Assembly (NCBI GenBank): GCA_913042035.1
Contig: CAJWIN010000006.1
Span: forward strand, 1 to 38,509
From: an uncultured Gammaproteobacteria bacterium
Lineage (GTDB): Bacteria > Pseudomonadota > Gammaproteobacteria > Poriferisulfidales > GCA-002705445
DNA length: 38,509 bases
Direction: 5' to 3'
The position numbers were made by a program, and so were the translations under genes. The number at the start of each line of letters is the position of its first letter. Positions within the stretch are counted from its first letter, which is position 1. The notes beneath the pieces are model-generated. The model was given only the letters and a program-made list of their open reading frames with translations, was not told where the DNA came from and did not search any database. This document shows positions 29,119-37,990 of the stretch, piece by piece.

Positions 29119-29797
29119 TAACGTTCTTTGAAATTTTTACTAAGTTAACAATATTATTAACATTAGTAGCTGAGATTTTCGAACTTCTCATTTTTTTATC
29201 TTCACAAAGTGCTCCTCTAAAACCCATATAATTTGGATTAAGTTTTACTATTTGATTTATATGTGAACTATTTATAGAACCTGCAATACCTGTTAACAAA
29301 TTTAAATTTTTAGCGTTTAATATGAAATTATGAACATCAATATCGCTGACATGATTAAAAAGGTTTCCAGAATTCTTATTAGAGGTGTCAATCATGACTC
29401 CAGAAAAACCAGATTTTTTTAATATTAGAATCTCTTCATTTGTAGGTAGAAACTTATCAGCAAAAAAAACTGCTATAAGTTTTTTACATGATTTAATTTT
29501 TGATAATGTATTAATATAATTATTTTCATAAACTCCAATTTTTATAAAATCTACATCCGTATTACTGAGCTCTCCAACAATTTCAGAAATTAAATCTTTA
29601 TTATTTGGCAAATCTCCAATTGTAGAGCTTGTTAATTTTTTTTTATCTATAAAGTTAATAATATCTTTTATATCATTATTTTCTAGCTTTCCTAATGCGC
29701 CATTTGATGGATCTTTTAAATCTATAATATCTATTTCAGTATCAATGAGAATTTTTGCTTCTGATATATTTTTTATGCTAGCTAATATTTTAGACAT
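29105..29797 (-). CDS. MfnB-like (5-formylfuran-3-yl)methyl phosphate synthase
   Basis: MfnB makes the furan precursor of methanofuran from two molecules of glyceraldehyde 3-phosphate. The 230-residue product aligns, from memory, with the archaeal MfnB all along: DIIDLKDPSNGALG (Schiff-base Lys28, archaeal Lys27), SSTIGDLP, DFIKIGVY (Lys86), VMIDTSNKNSGNLF (Lys141), GIAGSINSSHI and FRGALCEDKKMRSSKIS. It is a cytosolic TIM-barrel protein. It starts inside the DUF447 stop (TAATG), so the two are coupled. In bacteria this family is known almost only from methylotrophs using tetrahydromethanopterin and methanofuran. It is as AT-rich as its neighbours, so any transfer was not recent. Confidence 0.85.
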   Translation of the reverse strand: MSKILASIKNISEAKILIDTEIDIIDLKDPSNGALGKLENNDIKDIINFIDKKKLTSSTIGDLPNNKDLISEIVGELSNTDVDFIKIGVYENNYINTLSKIKSCKKLIAVFFADKFLPTNEEILILKKSGFSGVMIDTSNKNSGNLFNHVSDIDVHNFILNAKNLNLLTGIAGSINSSHINQIVKLNPNYMGFRGALCEDKKMRSSKISATNVNNIVNLVKISKNVIINA

Positions 29798-30366
29798 TAT
29801 TTTATGTTTTTCCTATATGTATTTATATAATCGTTCAACCATTTCCAAGCTTCCAACTCATTTCTTCCTGCAGTTTTTTCAATTGCTATATTTAAATATT
29901 TAATTTCATTTTTTATCTTTTCGTCATCAATTATGCCTAATCTAGAAGCAAGTATACAAAGCTCTAAAACTGCTGATTTTGCTCTATTTAGACCATAGTA
30001 CATTCTATGTATTTCTTCGTTCACAGGCTTACATATAATAGTTGGTCTCAAATTATCATCTTTTACATGGTCTATAATAAACTCTGTATGAGAAACTGCT
30101 GATTTTATTCTAGAGCAGTCAATTTTATCAACTTTTGTTAATTCTATCTTTAGGTCGTTTTTAACTATGCATGATGCAAATACTCTTACATCGTCTACGT
30201 AGTTTATCACACCTGATTTATTTCTTAATATGTTATCTAATGAAATGGATGGCTTAAATGGTTTTATTCGCAAAATCTCTTCGTCAATATATATTCCAAG
30301 AGGAGATATTTTTATTGTATTATCAATATTTTTTGTTGTAACTATAGTTTCTCTTACGTAAGTCAT
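29797..30366 (-). CDS. DUF447-family protein
   Basis: I recognise this as a member of the DUF447 family, which is predicted to have an FMN-binding split-barrel-like fold and is found in methanogens and in the tetrahydromethanopterin gene clusters of methylotrophic bacteria. Its reaction is not known. The 189 residues begin MTYVRETIVTTKN and include ISPLGIYIDEE, a VRVFASCIVK strand near the middle, and the ending AGRNELEAWKWLNDYINTYR. No signal peptide or membrane segment is seen. It lies between the DHPS-like and MfnB-like genes, one base overlapping the latter and 13 bases from the former, which supports a cofactor-synthesis role by association only. Confidence 0.75.
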   Translation of the reverse strand: MTYVRETIVTTKNIDNTIKISPLGIYIDEEILRIKPFKPSISLDNILRNKSGVINYVDDVRVFASCIVKNDLKIELTKVDKIDCSRIKSAVSHTEFIIDHVKDDNLRPTIICKPVNEEIHRMYYGLNRAKSAVLELCILASRLGIIDDEKIKNEIKYLNIAIEKTAGRNELEAWKWLNDYINTYRKNIK

Positions 30367-30379
30367 TTTTGATACACTT

Positions 30380-31777
30380 TTACTTTAATTTTCTCATCGT
30401 GTGGCCAGCTGTCTTAAATTTCATTATATCATCTTCCGATATTTCAACAGAACAGCCCCATTTAAGAATTTCATCCTGGTCGTACCTTTTTCCCAATAGA
30501 AAGGCAATTTCAGCTCTTGCTAGCTCCATACCTAAGTAATAAGCATGTCCGTCATCATTTTTAATATCTAGATGCTGATAAAATTCAGCTGCATCTTGTT
30601 CGGTATAAAAGTTTTTATTATTGAAGACATGAATTCCATCTTGATTAACGTAAATTCTATAGTTTTTATCCTTAACATTGCTCCACATTTCTTTAAGTTC
30701 GCTTGTTGAATATGGAAATGGTTTCCTTTCATGTAAATTAAGTAATTTATTTGAAATATCTTTTGGCGGCATACTATATGTTTTGGTTGTGTGCATAATT
30801 CTTCTTGCAAAATTTCCTTCAATAATGGCTTTATTACAATGTTCGCTTACCTGAGTACATAAAGCATAATTAATTTCTAATTCTGATGCTATGCCAAAAA
30901 GTAAAGCATTCATCCCAGCAGTATCTGCATGGGTAAGTTCTGTGAGATTGCCTATGCCCATCATTATTTCCACACTGGGGAAATTTTTTCTAAAGCTATG
31001 ATATCTTACTATTGAATCAGTAAATCCAAAGTTTATTGGTTCTAATATTGAATCAGCAATAAATTCTTTATCATCTTTTAACAATTTTTCTATTAGTTTA
31101 TAGAATTTTTTTTCTTCCCTAGGATAGTCTGGTATCACAATTGGAATAGCTTCTACTTCATCCATTATCCAGATAGACTTTTCTTGTAAGCTTAGTAAGA
31201 AATCTGCACCTGCTTTCGCACCACTAATTAAATTTTTTTCATCGAGTGAATCAATACTTACCATAAAATTTTGATTTTTTAATTCCTGTATAGTTTCAGA
31301 TAAATGTGGAAACTCAGTACTTGGCAGGCAACCAATATCAATTATATCTGCTCCATCTTTTTTATAAGTATTTGCTTGTTTAATTATTTCTTTTACTGAC
31401 ATATTCGGAGCTTCAGTAATTTCACCAATAATTTTTGTATCATATTTACTTAGATCTAAATTTTTACCTTGTAAACCTAAAAATCTAGGAATATCTTTTA
31501 GCTCTTCTGGCCCTCTAACACACTTTTTTCCTGAGTAATTTTCTAAATCTTTTATTTCACCTCTGCATCTTCCAGGAATAATAATCTTTGTTGCCGCGAG
31601 AACATCTTTCAGATCAAGTTTTTTTATAATTATATTAACAGTTGCTAAAGCCGCAACGTTTACACCTATATCTATAACATCATAGGTGAATTCGTTTTTA
31701 GAGCTTATATCAGACAAGACTTTTTCAAGTGATATTTTTGCAAGCTTGCCTGTTAAAAATACTATATGTTCATTCAT
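30380..31777 (-). CDS. Dihydropteroate synthase-like protein (DUF6513 type)
   Basis: This 465-residue protein is first in the minus-strand trio. It has an N-terminal domain with the PGRCRGE motif, a pterin-binding TIM barrel in the middle (about residues 110-345: GADIIDIGCLP, MVSIDS, MGIGNLTELTHADTAGMNA) and an alpha/beta C-terminal domain. The barrel resembles dihydropteroate synthase, but the flanking domains and the length (folP is about 280 residues) mark it as the archaeal and methylotroph type believed to act in tetrahydromethanopterin synthesis. It should not be taken as folP. The exact reaction is not established. A promoter must lie in the 90-base gap shared with nadD, but none is clear on this strand. 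Confidence 0.8.
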   Translation of the reverse strand: MNEHIVFLTGKLAKISLEKVLSDISSKNEFTYDVIDIGVNVAALATVNIIIKKLDLKDVLAATKIIIPGRCRGEIKDLENYSGKKCVRGPEELKDIPRFLGLQGKNLDLSKYDTKIIGEITEAPNMSVKEIIKQANTYKKDGADIIDIGCLPSTEFPHLSETIQELKNQNFMVSIDSLDEKNLISGAKAGADFLLSLQEKSIWIMDEVEAIPIVIPDYPREEKKFYKLIEKLLKDDKEFIADSILEPINFGFTDSIVRYHSFRKNFPSVEIMMGIGNLTELTHADTAGMNALLFGIASELEINYALCTQVSEHCNKAIIEGNFARRIMHTTKTYSMPPKDISNKLLNLHERKPFPYSTSELKEMWSNVKDKNYRIYVNQDGIHVFNNKNFYTEQDAAEFYQHLDIKNDDGHAYYLGMELARAEIAFLLGKRYDQDEILKWGCSVEISEDDIMKFKTAGHTMRKLK

Positions 31778-31801
31778 AAATCTTATTTTAATACTCCAGA
31801 A

Positions 31802-31830
31802 TTGTATATTTTATTTTGTTTTAGCATAAT
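31802..31830 (+). promoter_or_regulatory. Possible nadD promoter
   Basis: TTGTAT (31802-31807), a 17-base spacer and CATAAT (31825-31830) lie in the divergent gap. Transcription would begin near 31837, about 30 bases before nadD. No Shine-Dalgarno sequence precedes the nadD ATG. The mirror strand has only weak -10-like elements for the DHPS-like operon. Confidence 0.4.
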
Positions 31831-31867
31831 GTACACTAATTAAAAATAATTATTTAATTTTGTTTAT

Positions 31868-32506
31868 ATGATAGGAGTTTTCGGCGGTAGTTTTGATCCA
31901 ATCCATTTTGGACATATAAATCCTTTAATAGATCTCTCAAAACAGTTTAATTTATCAGAAATTAAGCTAATCCCAACTTATCGCTCAGCTGTTGGTAAAA
32001 CATTCCATGCAGATTTTAAACACAGATTGAATATGGTCTCAATAATAGCTTCATCAGAAACAAATAATTTTAGAGCAGAGGATCTAGAAATAAGAAAAAA
32101 AGGCATATCATATACACATGAAACTATCAAAATTCTTAAAAAAGACAATAAAAAAGAAGATATTTGTCTAATAATGGGATTAGATGTATTTCTAAATATT
32201 GAAACTTGGTATAATTACGAAAAAATTTTAAAAGAAGTTAATATTTTGGTAATCAATAGACCTGGATTTGAAATAAATAAGATGAATAGCATGGGAACTC
32301 TTATTAGGGATAGGATTTCAAAAAATAAAAAAGATTTTTTAGAAAGTAAAGAGAAAAATATTTTTTTTCATCAAGCACCTCTTATTGATATATCATCGTC
32401 GTCTATAAGAGATATAATTAAAAAAGATAAAGATCCAATAAAAAAAATTCCAGGATCAATAATGTCATATATTAAAAGAAATAACCTATATGTAGAATAT
32501 GAGTAA
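31868..32506 (+). CDS. nadD: Nicotinate-nucleotide adenylyltransferase
   Basis: NadD converts nicotinate mononucleotide and ATP to deamido-NAD. The 212 residues (E. coli 213) begin with the nucleotide-binding motif GGSFDPIHFGHI and end with the SSSSIRDIIKKD motif that contacts ATP, both diagnostic. The HETIKIL segment and WYNYEKIL fit the family. It starts the nadD-rsfS-rlmH order, and its last eight bases overlap rsfS. Confidence 0.95.
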   Translation: MIGVFGGSFDPIHFGHINPLIDLSKQFNLSEIKLIPTYRSAVGKTFHADFKHRLNMVSIIASSETNNFRAEDLEIRKKGISYTHETIKILKKDNKKEDICLIMGLDVFLNIETWYNYEKILKEVNILVINRPGFEINKMNSMGTLIRDRISKNKKDFLESKEKNIFFHQAPLIDISSSSIRDIIKKDKDPIKKIPGSIMSYIKRNNLYVEYE

Positions 32507-32861
32507 TACTGAATTTAAAGAAATTAAAAATATTATTTTAAAAGCTTTGGATGACTTAAAAACTTTAGATGTAGTTTCAATAGATGTCAGTAAAAAATCA
32601 AATTTTACAGATCTATTGTTGATTGGAACTGGCACGTCGTCTACTCACATTAAAGCCATCTCCAACGAAGTAATTGAAAAAATAAAAAAAAATGGTTTTG
32701 AGAAAACTATTAGAGGTGTTGAAGTTGACAATGAATGGGTGTTGATAGATCTTTACGATATTGTCATCAATTTAATGATAAATGAGACTAGAGAATTTTA
32801 TGGCTTAGAAAAACTTTGGTCTATAGATAATAGTTATAAATCTGAAATTACATCGTCTTAA
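32499..32861 (+). CDS. rsfS: Ribosomal silencing factor RsfS
   Basis: RsfS binds L14 and blocks subunit joining when nutrients are short. The 120 residues (E. coli 105) contain the family signatures DVVSIDVSKKSNFTDLLLIGTGTSSTH and GVEVDNEWVLIDLYDIVINLM. The C-terminal YGLEKLWS is also conserved. The start lies inside nadD, indicating coupled translation. Confidence 0.95.
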   Translation: MSNTEFKEIKNIILKALDDLKTLDVVSIDVSKKSNFTDLLLIGTGTSSTHIKAISNEVIEKIKKNGFEKTIRGVEVDNEWVLIDLYDIVINLMINETREFYGLEKLWSIDNSYKSEITSS

Positions 32862-32866
32862 AAATT

Positions 32867-33328
32867 ATGAAAATTTTTGTTATTACAATATGTAATAAAA
32901 ATGAAAATTATGAAAAGCTGTTAACTGAAAAATATAACAAATTAATTAGAAAGTTTTATGATATAAGCTTTATTAACATAAATTTTAAAAAAGATAAAAA
33001 AAATAAGAATATATACAAGGAGGAATATCAAAAAGCTATTTCTTTAATAAAGCCAAATTCTATCGTAGTAGCTTTAGATGAATTAGGCAAAGCCTGCAAA
33101 TCTGTTGAATTCTCGAAAAAAATGAATTTTTGGCTAGAAAATTCTTCCAATATATATTTTTTTGTAGGAGGACCAGACGGGTTATCTGAAGAAGTACTAA
33201 ATAAGGCAGATTACGTATTTTCTTTATCAAATTTAACTTTTCCGCATTTATTAGCAAAGATTATACTAATTGAACAAATATATAGATCAATATGTATAAT
33301 GAATAATCATCCTTATCATAGGTCGTAA
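32867..33328 (+). CDS. rlmH: 23S rRNA pseudouridine-1915 N3-methyltransferase
   Basis: RlmH methylates pseudouridine 1915 of 23S rRNA in assembled ribosomes. The 153 residues (E. coli 155) show the SAM-binding knot motif FFVGGPDGLSEEV, the LTFPHLLAKIILIEQIYRS helix and the invariant end NNHPYHRS. It is five bases after rsfS and one base before the yhdP-like gene. The usual neighbour mrdA is not here. Confidence 0.95.
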   Translation: MKIFVITICNKNENYEKLLTEKYNKLIRKFYDISFININFKKDKKNKNIYKEEYQKAISLIKPNSIVVALDELGKACKSVEFSKKMNFWLENSSNIYFFVGGPDGLSEEVLNKADYVFSLSNLTFPHLLAKIILIEQIYRSICIMNNHPYHRS

Positions 33329-33329
33329 A

Positions 33330-36300
33330 ATGAAGATTTTAAAATATTTTTTTCTAATATTAATAACATATTTAGCGATAAGTCTATCAGTATCAAGATT
33401 ATTAATATTTTATATAGATGATAACCCAGGCTTTTTTCAGGATCTTATTAGCAAAAAGAGCGCAATTAACTTACAAATAAAAGCGATAAATAGTAACTGG
33501 AAAGGAATATATCCCTCTATTGAGACAGAAATAAGCTATAACGATAAAAATTCACAATTAAATTATATAGGAAGGATTCAATTACAAGTCAATATATATA
33601 AATCAATAATATTTTTAAAACCAGTAATAAAATCAATTTATGCTGACAATATAAAATACACGGGCAATATAATAAATTTAATAGCCGAAAATAGTAAAAG
33701 CAAAAGAATTGATAGAATAATAGTAGAAAGTATAGTGATAGAAAACTCAGAATTTTACATATGGCACAATAAAAATAAATTTGAACTTAAAAATACAAAT
33801 ATACTAGTAGATAAAAATAATATAAATATTTCTTCAAATTTAGACAAAGATAAAAAAATTATTATTGCAATTAGAGATCTAGAGATTAAAAATAATAAAG
33901 TAAATAAAGCTAGTTATAAAGCAGAGATTCAAGGAGATTTTAATTATAAGCTTGAAAATTTTTTTATTAATCACGATTTAAAAATTAACGGAACTAATTT
34001 ATTTATGAAAATAAATGGTGAATATGAAAATAATAATTTTACTAGTAGTAAGATCTCAATTAAAACAATTGGAGAATCGTTAATATATTTTAACGATAGT
34101 TTATTTAAAGACATTAATTTAAAAGTTGCCTTTTCAGGAGATATAAAAAATAAATTTAATTTTGAAATTATAGAATTTTATTCAAAATCTAAAAGTAATA
34201 GTATCTATAAATTCGATAATATTTCTGTTTCTTACGAAAATAATAAAAAAATGAATATTTATGCTAATAATATTAGTATTGATACAAAAAAAATATTTAA
34301 AGATTATAATTTTATTAAAAAAAATAATTTTAACTTTATTGGTAATGTAAAAAATTTAAAAGTTATATTCTTTCCTAATAAATCTAATAGTAAATTTTTC
34401 TTGAGTGGAAATTTTGAAAATTCATCTTTTTTTTCAAATACAAGCTATGTTAAAAACTTTTCTGGATTTATTAGTATTGATGATTATAAGGCTTATATAA
34501 ATTCAAATTCAAATGATATTGAAATCTTAAATAATGCAATAATAAATAAAAAGCTAAGCTTTGATAATGTTAAGGGTGAAATTTCAATATCTAATTTTAT
34601 TTCTCCAGATATAAATCTTTCTAATCTTAAAATATTAAATAATCAATTGGATTTATCAATTTCTGGGAATATAGATAAACAGTCTGATAGCATTAGTATT
34701 TTTACTACTTTAAATTATGTTGATATGAGATATGTAACTGACTATTTTCCTAAGAATTTTATAACCAAAAAAACTTCAAAATACTTTAGTAAAGCATTTT
34801 TGAAAGGCCAAACAAATAATGGTTATGTCTTTATTAATGGAAGATTATCAAAGTATCCGTTTTACGATGATTATTCTGGTATATCATATGCAGTATTCCC
34901 CATAAAAGATCTTAAGGTTGACTATAAAAAAGGGTGGATTCCATTTGATGATATAAGCGGAATTGCATATTTTAAAAAAAGGGAGGCACATTTTATATCA
35001 AATAGTTTTGAGATTTTGGATTCTGAAGTAAGTAAATCTAGCTTATACATTAAAAACGTTAAAAGCACAGAACTTTTACTTAAAGGGGATTTGAAAGGAC
35101 CTTTAAAAGATTTATTAATTTATTCAAACAAAGCAGGCTTATCAAAAGTTGAAAAAAATAATATTAATAAAATAAAAGGTAGTGCTAATACAGAATTCAA
35201 TATAAAACTAGCCTTCAATGGAAATGATAATTATTATGAAAGTCAAATACAACTTAATAATATAAATTATAGTGCAAATGAATCATATAATTTTAAAAAA
35301 ATTAAAGGTATTGTGAAATTTAAAAATAATAATTTTTATACTGAAGACGGAAAATTTATAGAAGCTTTTTATAATAATCTTAAAGTAAAATTTAAACTAA
35401 ATACTGATGAAAATGGAAATTTTATTTTATCAGGCAATCAAAATATTAAGCTAAATAAATATATTGAAAATAAAAATTTTAAAAATTATATTAGTGGAAA
35501 ATCTAATTGGAATTATAAAATAAATATTCCAAGCTTTAATAGCACTAATAAAAGTATAAAAATTCTTGCTAAATCTAAATTAGATGGAACAGAGATTAAC
35601 TTACCAGAGCCTTTTAAAAAGAAAAAAAATATAAGATCTAAAACTGTAATAAGTGCACTATATAAAGAAAATGAATTTAATGACATATCGATAACCTACA
35701 ATGGTATTTATTCAAGGCTTAGGTCTTTAGATAGCCTAAATGGTTACATAGATTTTTCCGGTAAAATACATAACATGCCAAATAATAAACTAAATATATT
35801 TGGTAATATAGATACTGTAAATATTAACGAATGGAAAAAAATTAATGGTGAAAAGAAAAGTAATATTAATTATCTGCAATATATAAATACTATAAATATA
35901 AATGTTAGCAAATTGATAAGCGATAAAATAATTCTTGATAATTTTCATGCTAAAGGATTTTCATCAGATAATGCCTTTACTTTTAATGAACTTACATCAT
36001 CCTCAGATAATTTTAATATTAAGGCTTCAGGAGATGTTGAAAATAATAATGTCTCATCATTTAAAATATATTTAAAAAGCAATAACTTAGAAAATTTATT
36101 AAATTATTGGAATTTCACTCACAGTTTAAGAGATTCTTCTTTAGATAGTAATTTTGATATTACTTGGAAAGGAAATTTATTTGATTTTAGTTTGAACAAA
36201 GTATATGGTAATTTTTCTACAAATATGAAAGATGGCAGAATTAAAAAAGTCGGCAATAGAGTGACTAGAATTTTTGGGCTATTTAATATTGACCTTCTTG

Positions 36301-36719
36301 CAAAAAGATTGTCATTAGATTTTGATGATGTTACAAAAAATGGTTTTTATTATAATACTTTGGATGGCGATTTTAGAATTGACAGTGGTAGTATTTTTAC
36401 TACAAATTTATTCGTTAAGGGACCGTCTGCCGAACTGTTAGCCGTTGGTACAACTGACATTATAAATGAAACATATGACATGCAAGTAGTAGCCAGCCCA
36501 GAATTTGGTGAAACTCTTCCAGCTATAGCTTTATTGGGTGGGCCAATTACAGCTGCTGCGACTTTTGCCGCTGAGAAACTTGCAAAAGCCTTTGGAAAAG
36601 ATATTAACGATTTAATAAAAATAAGATATAAAGTTTCTGGCTCTTGGGATAACCCAGTTATAAAAGTTATTAGAAGAAAAAATGATCCGCTTGATGATGT
36701 TCAGGAATTATTGCAATGA
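33330..36719 (+). CDS. yhdP: YhdP-like AsmA-family envelope protein
   Basis: YhdP belongs to the AsmA-like bridge proteins that help carry phospholipids between the inner and outer membranes. The 1129 residues (E. coli 1266) begin with one transmembrane helix (residues 4-28) and continue as a long periplasmic repeat-rich beta structure. The C-terminal signature is clear: GRIKKVGNRVTRIFGLFNI, GPSAELLAVGTTDI, FGETLPAIALLGGPITAAA and the ending KVSGSWDNPVIKVI. The middle is very rich in Asn, Lys and Ile and poorly conserved by eye. It is one base after rlmH and overlaps the following gene by ATGA. Confidence 0.88.
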   Translation: MKILKYFFLILITYLAISLSVSRLLIFYIDDNPGFFQDLISKKSAINLQIKAINSNWKGIYPSIETEISYNDKNSQLNYIGRIQLQVNIYKSIIFLKPVIKSIYADNIKYTGNIINLIAENSKSKRIDRIIVESIVIENSEFYIWHNKNKFELKNTNILVDKNNINISSNLDKDKKIIIAIRDLEIKNNKVNKASYKAEIQGDFNYKLENFFINHDLKINGTNLFMKINGEYENNNFTSSKISIKTIGESLIYFNDSLFKDINLKVAFSGDIKNKFNFEIIEFYSKSKSNSIYKFDNISVSYENNKKMNIYANNISIDTKKIFKDYNFIKKNNFNFIGNVKNLKVIFFPNKSNSKFFLSGNFENSSFFSNTSYVKNFSGFISIDDYKAYINSNSNDIEILNNAIINKKLSFDNVKGEISISNFISPDINLSNLKILNNQLDLSISGNIDKQSDSISIFTTLNYVDMRYVTDYFPKNFITKKTSKYFSKAFLKGQTNNGYVFINGRLSKYPFYDDYSGISYAVFPIKDLKVDYKKGWIPFDDISGIAYFKKREAHFISNSFEILDSEVSKSSLYIKNVKSTELLLKGDLKGPLKDLLIYSNKAGLSKVEKNNINKIKGSANTEFNIKLAFNGNDNYYESQIQLNNINYSANESYNFKKIKGIVKFKNNNFYTEDGKFIEAFYNNLKVKFKLNTDENGNFILSGNQNIKLNKYIENKNFKNYISGKSNWNYKINIPSFNSTNKSIKILAKSKLDGTEINLPEPFKKKKNIRSKTVISALYKENEFNDISITYNGIYSRLRSLDSLNGYIDFSGKIHNMPNNKLNIFGNIDTVNINEWKKINGEKKSNINYLQYINTININVSKLISDKIILDNFHAKGFSSDNAFTFNELTSSSDNFNIKASGDVENNNVSSFKIYLKSNNLENLLNYWNFTHSLRDSSLDSNFDITWKGNLFDFSLNKVYGNFSTNMKDGRIKKVGNRVTRIFGLFNIDLLAKRLSLDFDDVTKNGFYYNTLDGDFRIDSGSIFTTNLFVKGPSAELLAVGTTDIINETYDMQVVASPEFGETLPAIALLGGPITAAATFAAEKLAKAFGKDINDLIKIRYKVSGSWDNPVIKVIRRKNDPLDDVQELLQ

Positions 36720-37531
36720 GTAATTTTAAAATATCCTGTGTTCAAATAGCCTCGGGTCCTAATATAGATGCAAACTTATTAGAAGTTAAAAAATACATTG
36801 AAAAATCAAAAAAGCTAGGTGCCAAGATTGTCGTTTTGCCAGAAAATTTTGCAATGATGGCTGCAAATGACCTTAAGTATTTAGATATTCAAGAAGAATT
36901 TGGGAATGGTAAAATACAGGAATTTATAAGTAATGTTGCTGAAAAAAATGATATATGGGTTGTAGCTGGAACTATACCAATTAAATCTAAAAATGAAAAA
37001 AAAGTATACTCAGCATGTATAGTTTTTGATAATAAAGGAAAAATTGTTTCTTCATATAATAAAGTTCATTTATTTGATGTTAATATAGTTGAATCTAAAG
37101 AAAAATATAATGAGTCAGATATATATGTTCACGGAGATTCAATAGTCACTTTAGATACACCATTTTGTAAAATTGGTTTATCAATATGCTATGACTTGAG
37201 ATTTCCTGAATTATTTAGGGATTTATCGAGACAAGGCGTAGAGTTGGTATGCATGCCTGCAGCTTTTACAGCCGTAACAGGAAAAGCTCATTGGGAATAT
37301 TTGATAAAATCTAGAGCCATAGAAAATTTAGTATATTTTGCTGCGAGTGCGCAGGGTGGATATCATGTTAGCGGGAGAGAAACTTACGGTCACTCAATGA
37401 TTGTTAACCCATGGGGAGAAACTTTGGATATAATAAAGAATAAATCTGGAATTATAATATCATCTATTGATCTAAAATCTCAATCCAAATTAAGAAAAAA
37501 TTTTCCCTGCCTAGATCATAGAAAATTTTAG
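36716..37531 (+). CDS. Nit-type carbon-nitrogen hydrolase
   Basis: The 271 residues have the nitrilase fold with catalytic Glu43 (VVLPENFA), Lys116 (YNKVHLFDV) and Cys158 (LSICYDLRFPEL). The FDVNIVESKEKYNESD and GSIC-like loop, and the RETYGHSMIVNPWGE end, look most like Nit1-type deaminated glutathione amidases, which repair a side product of transaminases; other C-N hydrolases remain possible. In many proteobacteria this gene follows yhdP, before tldD, as here, except that tldD is absent and the opposite-strand purN fragment follows, overlapping by four bases. Confidence 0.85.
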   Translation: MSNFKISCVQIASGPNIDANLLEVKKYIEKSKKLGAKIVVLPENFAMMAANDLKYLDIQEEFGNGKIQEFISNVAEKNDIWVVAGTIPIKSKNEKKVYSACIVFDNKGKIVSSYNKVHLFDVNIVESKEKYNESDIYVHGDSIVTLDTPFCKIGLSICYDLRFPELFRDLSRQGVELVCMPAAFTAVTGKAHWEYLIKSRAIENLVYFAASAQGGYHVSGRETYGHSMIVNPWGETLDIIKNKSGIIISSIDLKSQSKLRKNFPCLDHRKF

Positions 37532-37990
37532 ATATATTTTATGGGTTTTTTTAGAACGACACCGTCCAAAATAACTTCATTATTCAATAAAACAATCCTA
37601 TCATTTTCAATAATTTTTAATACTTCGTAATAAAGTTTGTGCTCGAGAGGAAGTAATTTTTCAGCTATCGAAATTTTGTCGTCAGAAGGTTTAATAGGCA
37701 AATGGTATTGAGCAATAATTGGACCATCATCAATATTACTAGTCACAAAGTGAACTGAACAGCCATGTTCAGTATCATTATTTTGAATAACTTTTTCATG
37801 AGTATTAAGGCCTTTGTATTTTGGTAATAATGAAGGGTGAATATTAATAATATTTCCATTATAAGCATTTATCAGGTGCTCAGGTATTTTATTCATGTAC
37901 CCGCATAATAACAAAATATCATTTTTTTTTGGACTTAAAATATTTTTTAATTCGATATTAAAATCAATTTTGTTAAATATAACAAATGTG
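37528..37990 (-). CDS. purN: Phosphoribosylglycinamide formyltransferase (5'-truncated)
   Basis: PurN adds a formyl group from formyl-tetrahydrofolate to GAR in purine synthesis. The visible part, about 155 residues, covers the C-terminal two thirds: LLCGYMNKIPEHL, INIHPSLLPKYKGLNTHEKV and HGCSVHFVTSNIDDGPII, the catalytic Asn/His/Asp region. The first 50 or so residues with the GxGSN loop are missing. The frame runs to an ATG at 38007, but only residues up to about 37985 look bacterial. Upstream sequence belongs to a different gene. It should be a complete gene in the real genome. Confidence 0.85.

Noticed and set aside
30568-30822. 84-residue minus-strand open frame
   Set aside because: It lies inside the DHPS-like gene in another frame, with no motif; a shadow frame.
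30380-31777. Ordinary folP (dihydropteroate synthase)
   Set aside because: The protein is much longer than FolP, has the GRCRGE N-terminal domain and sits with DUF447 and MfnB-like genes.
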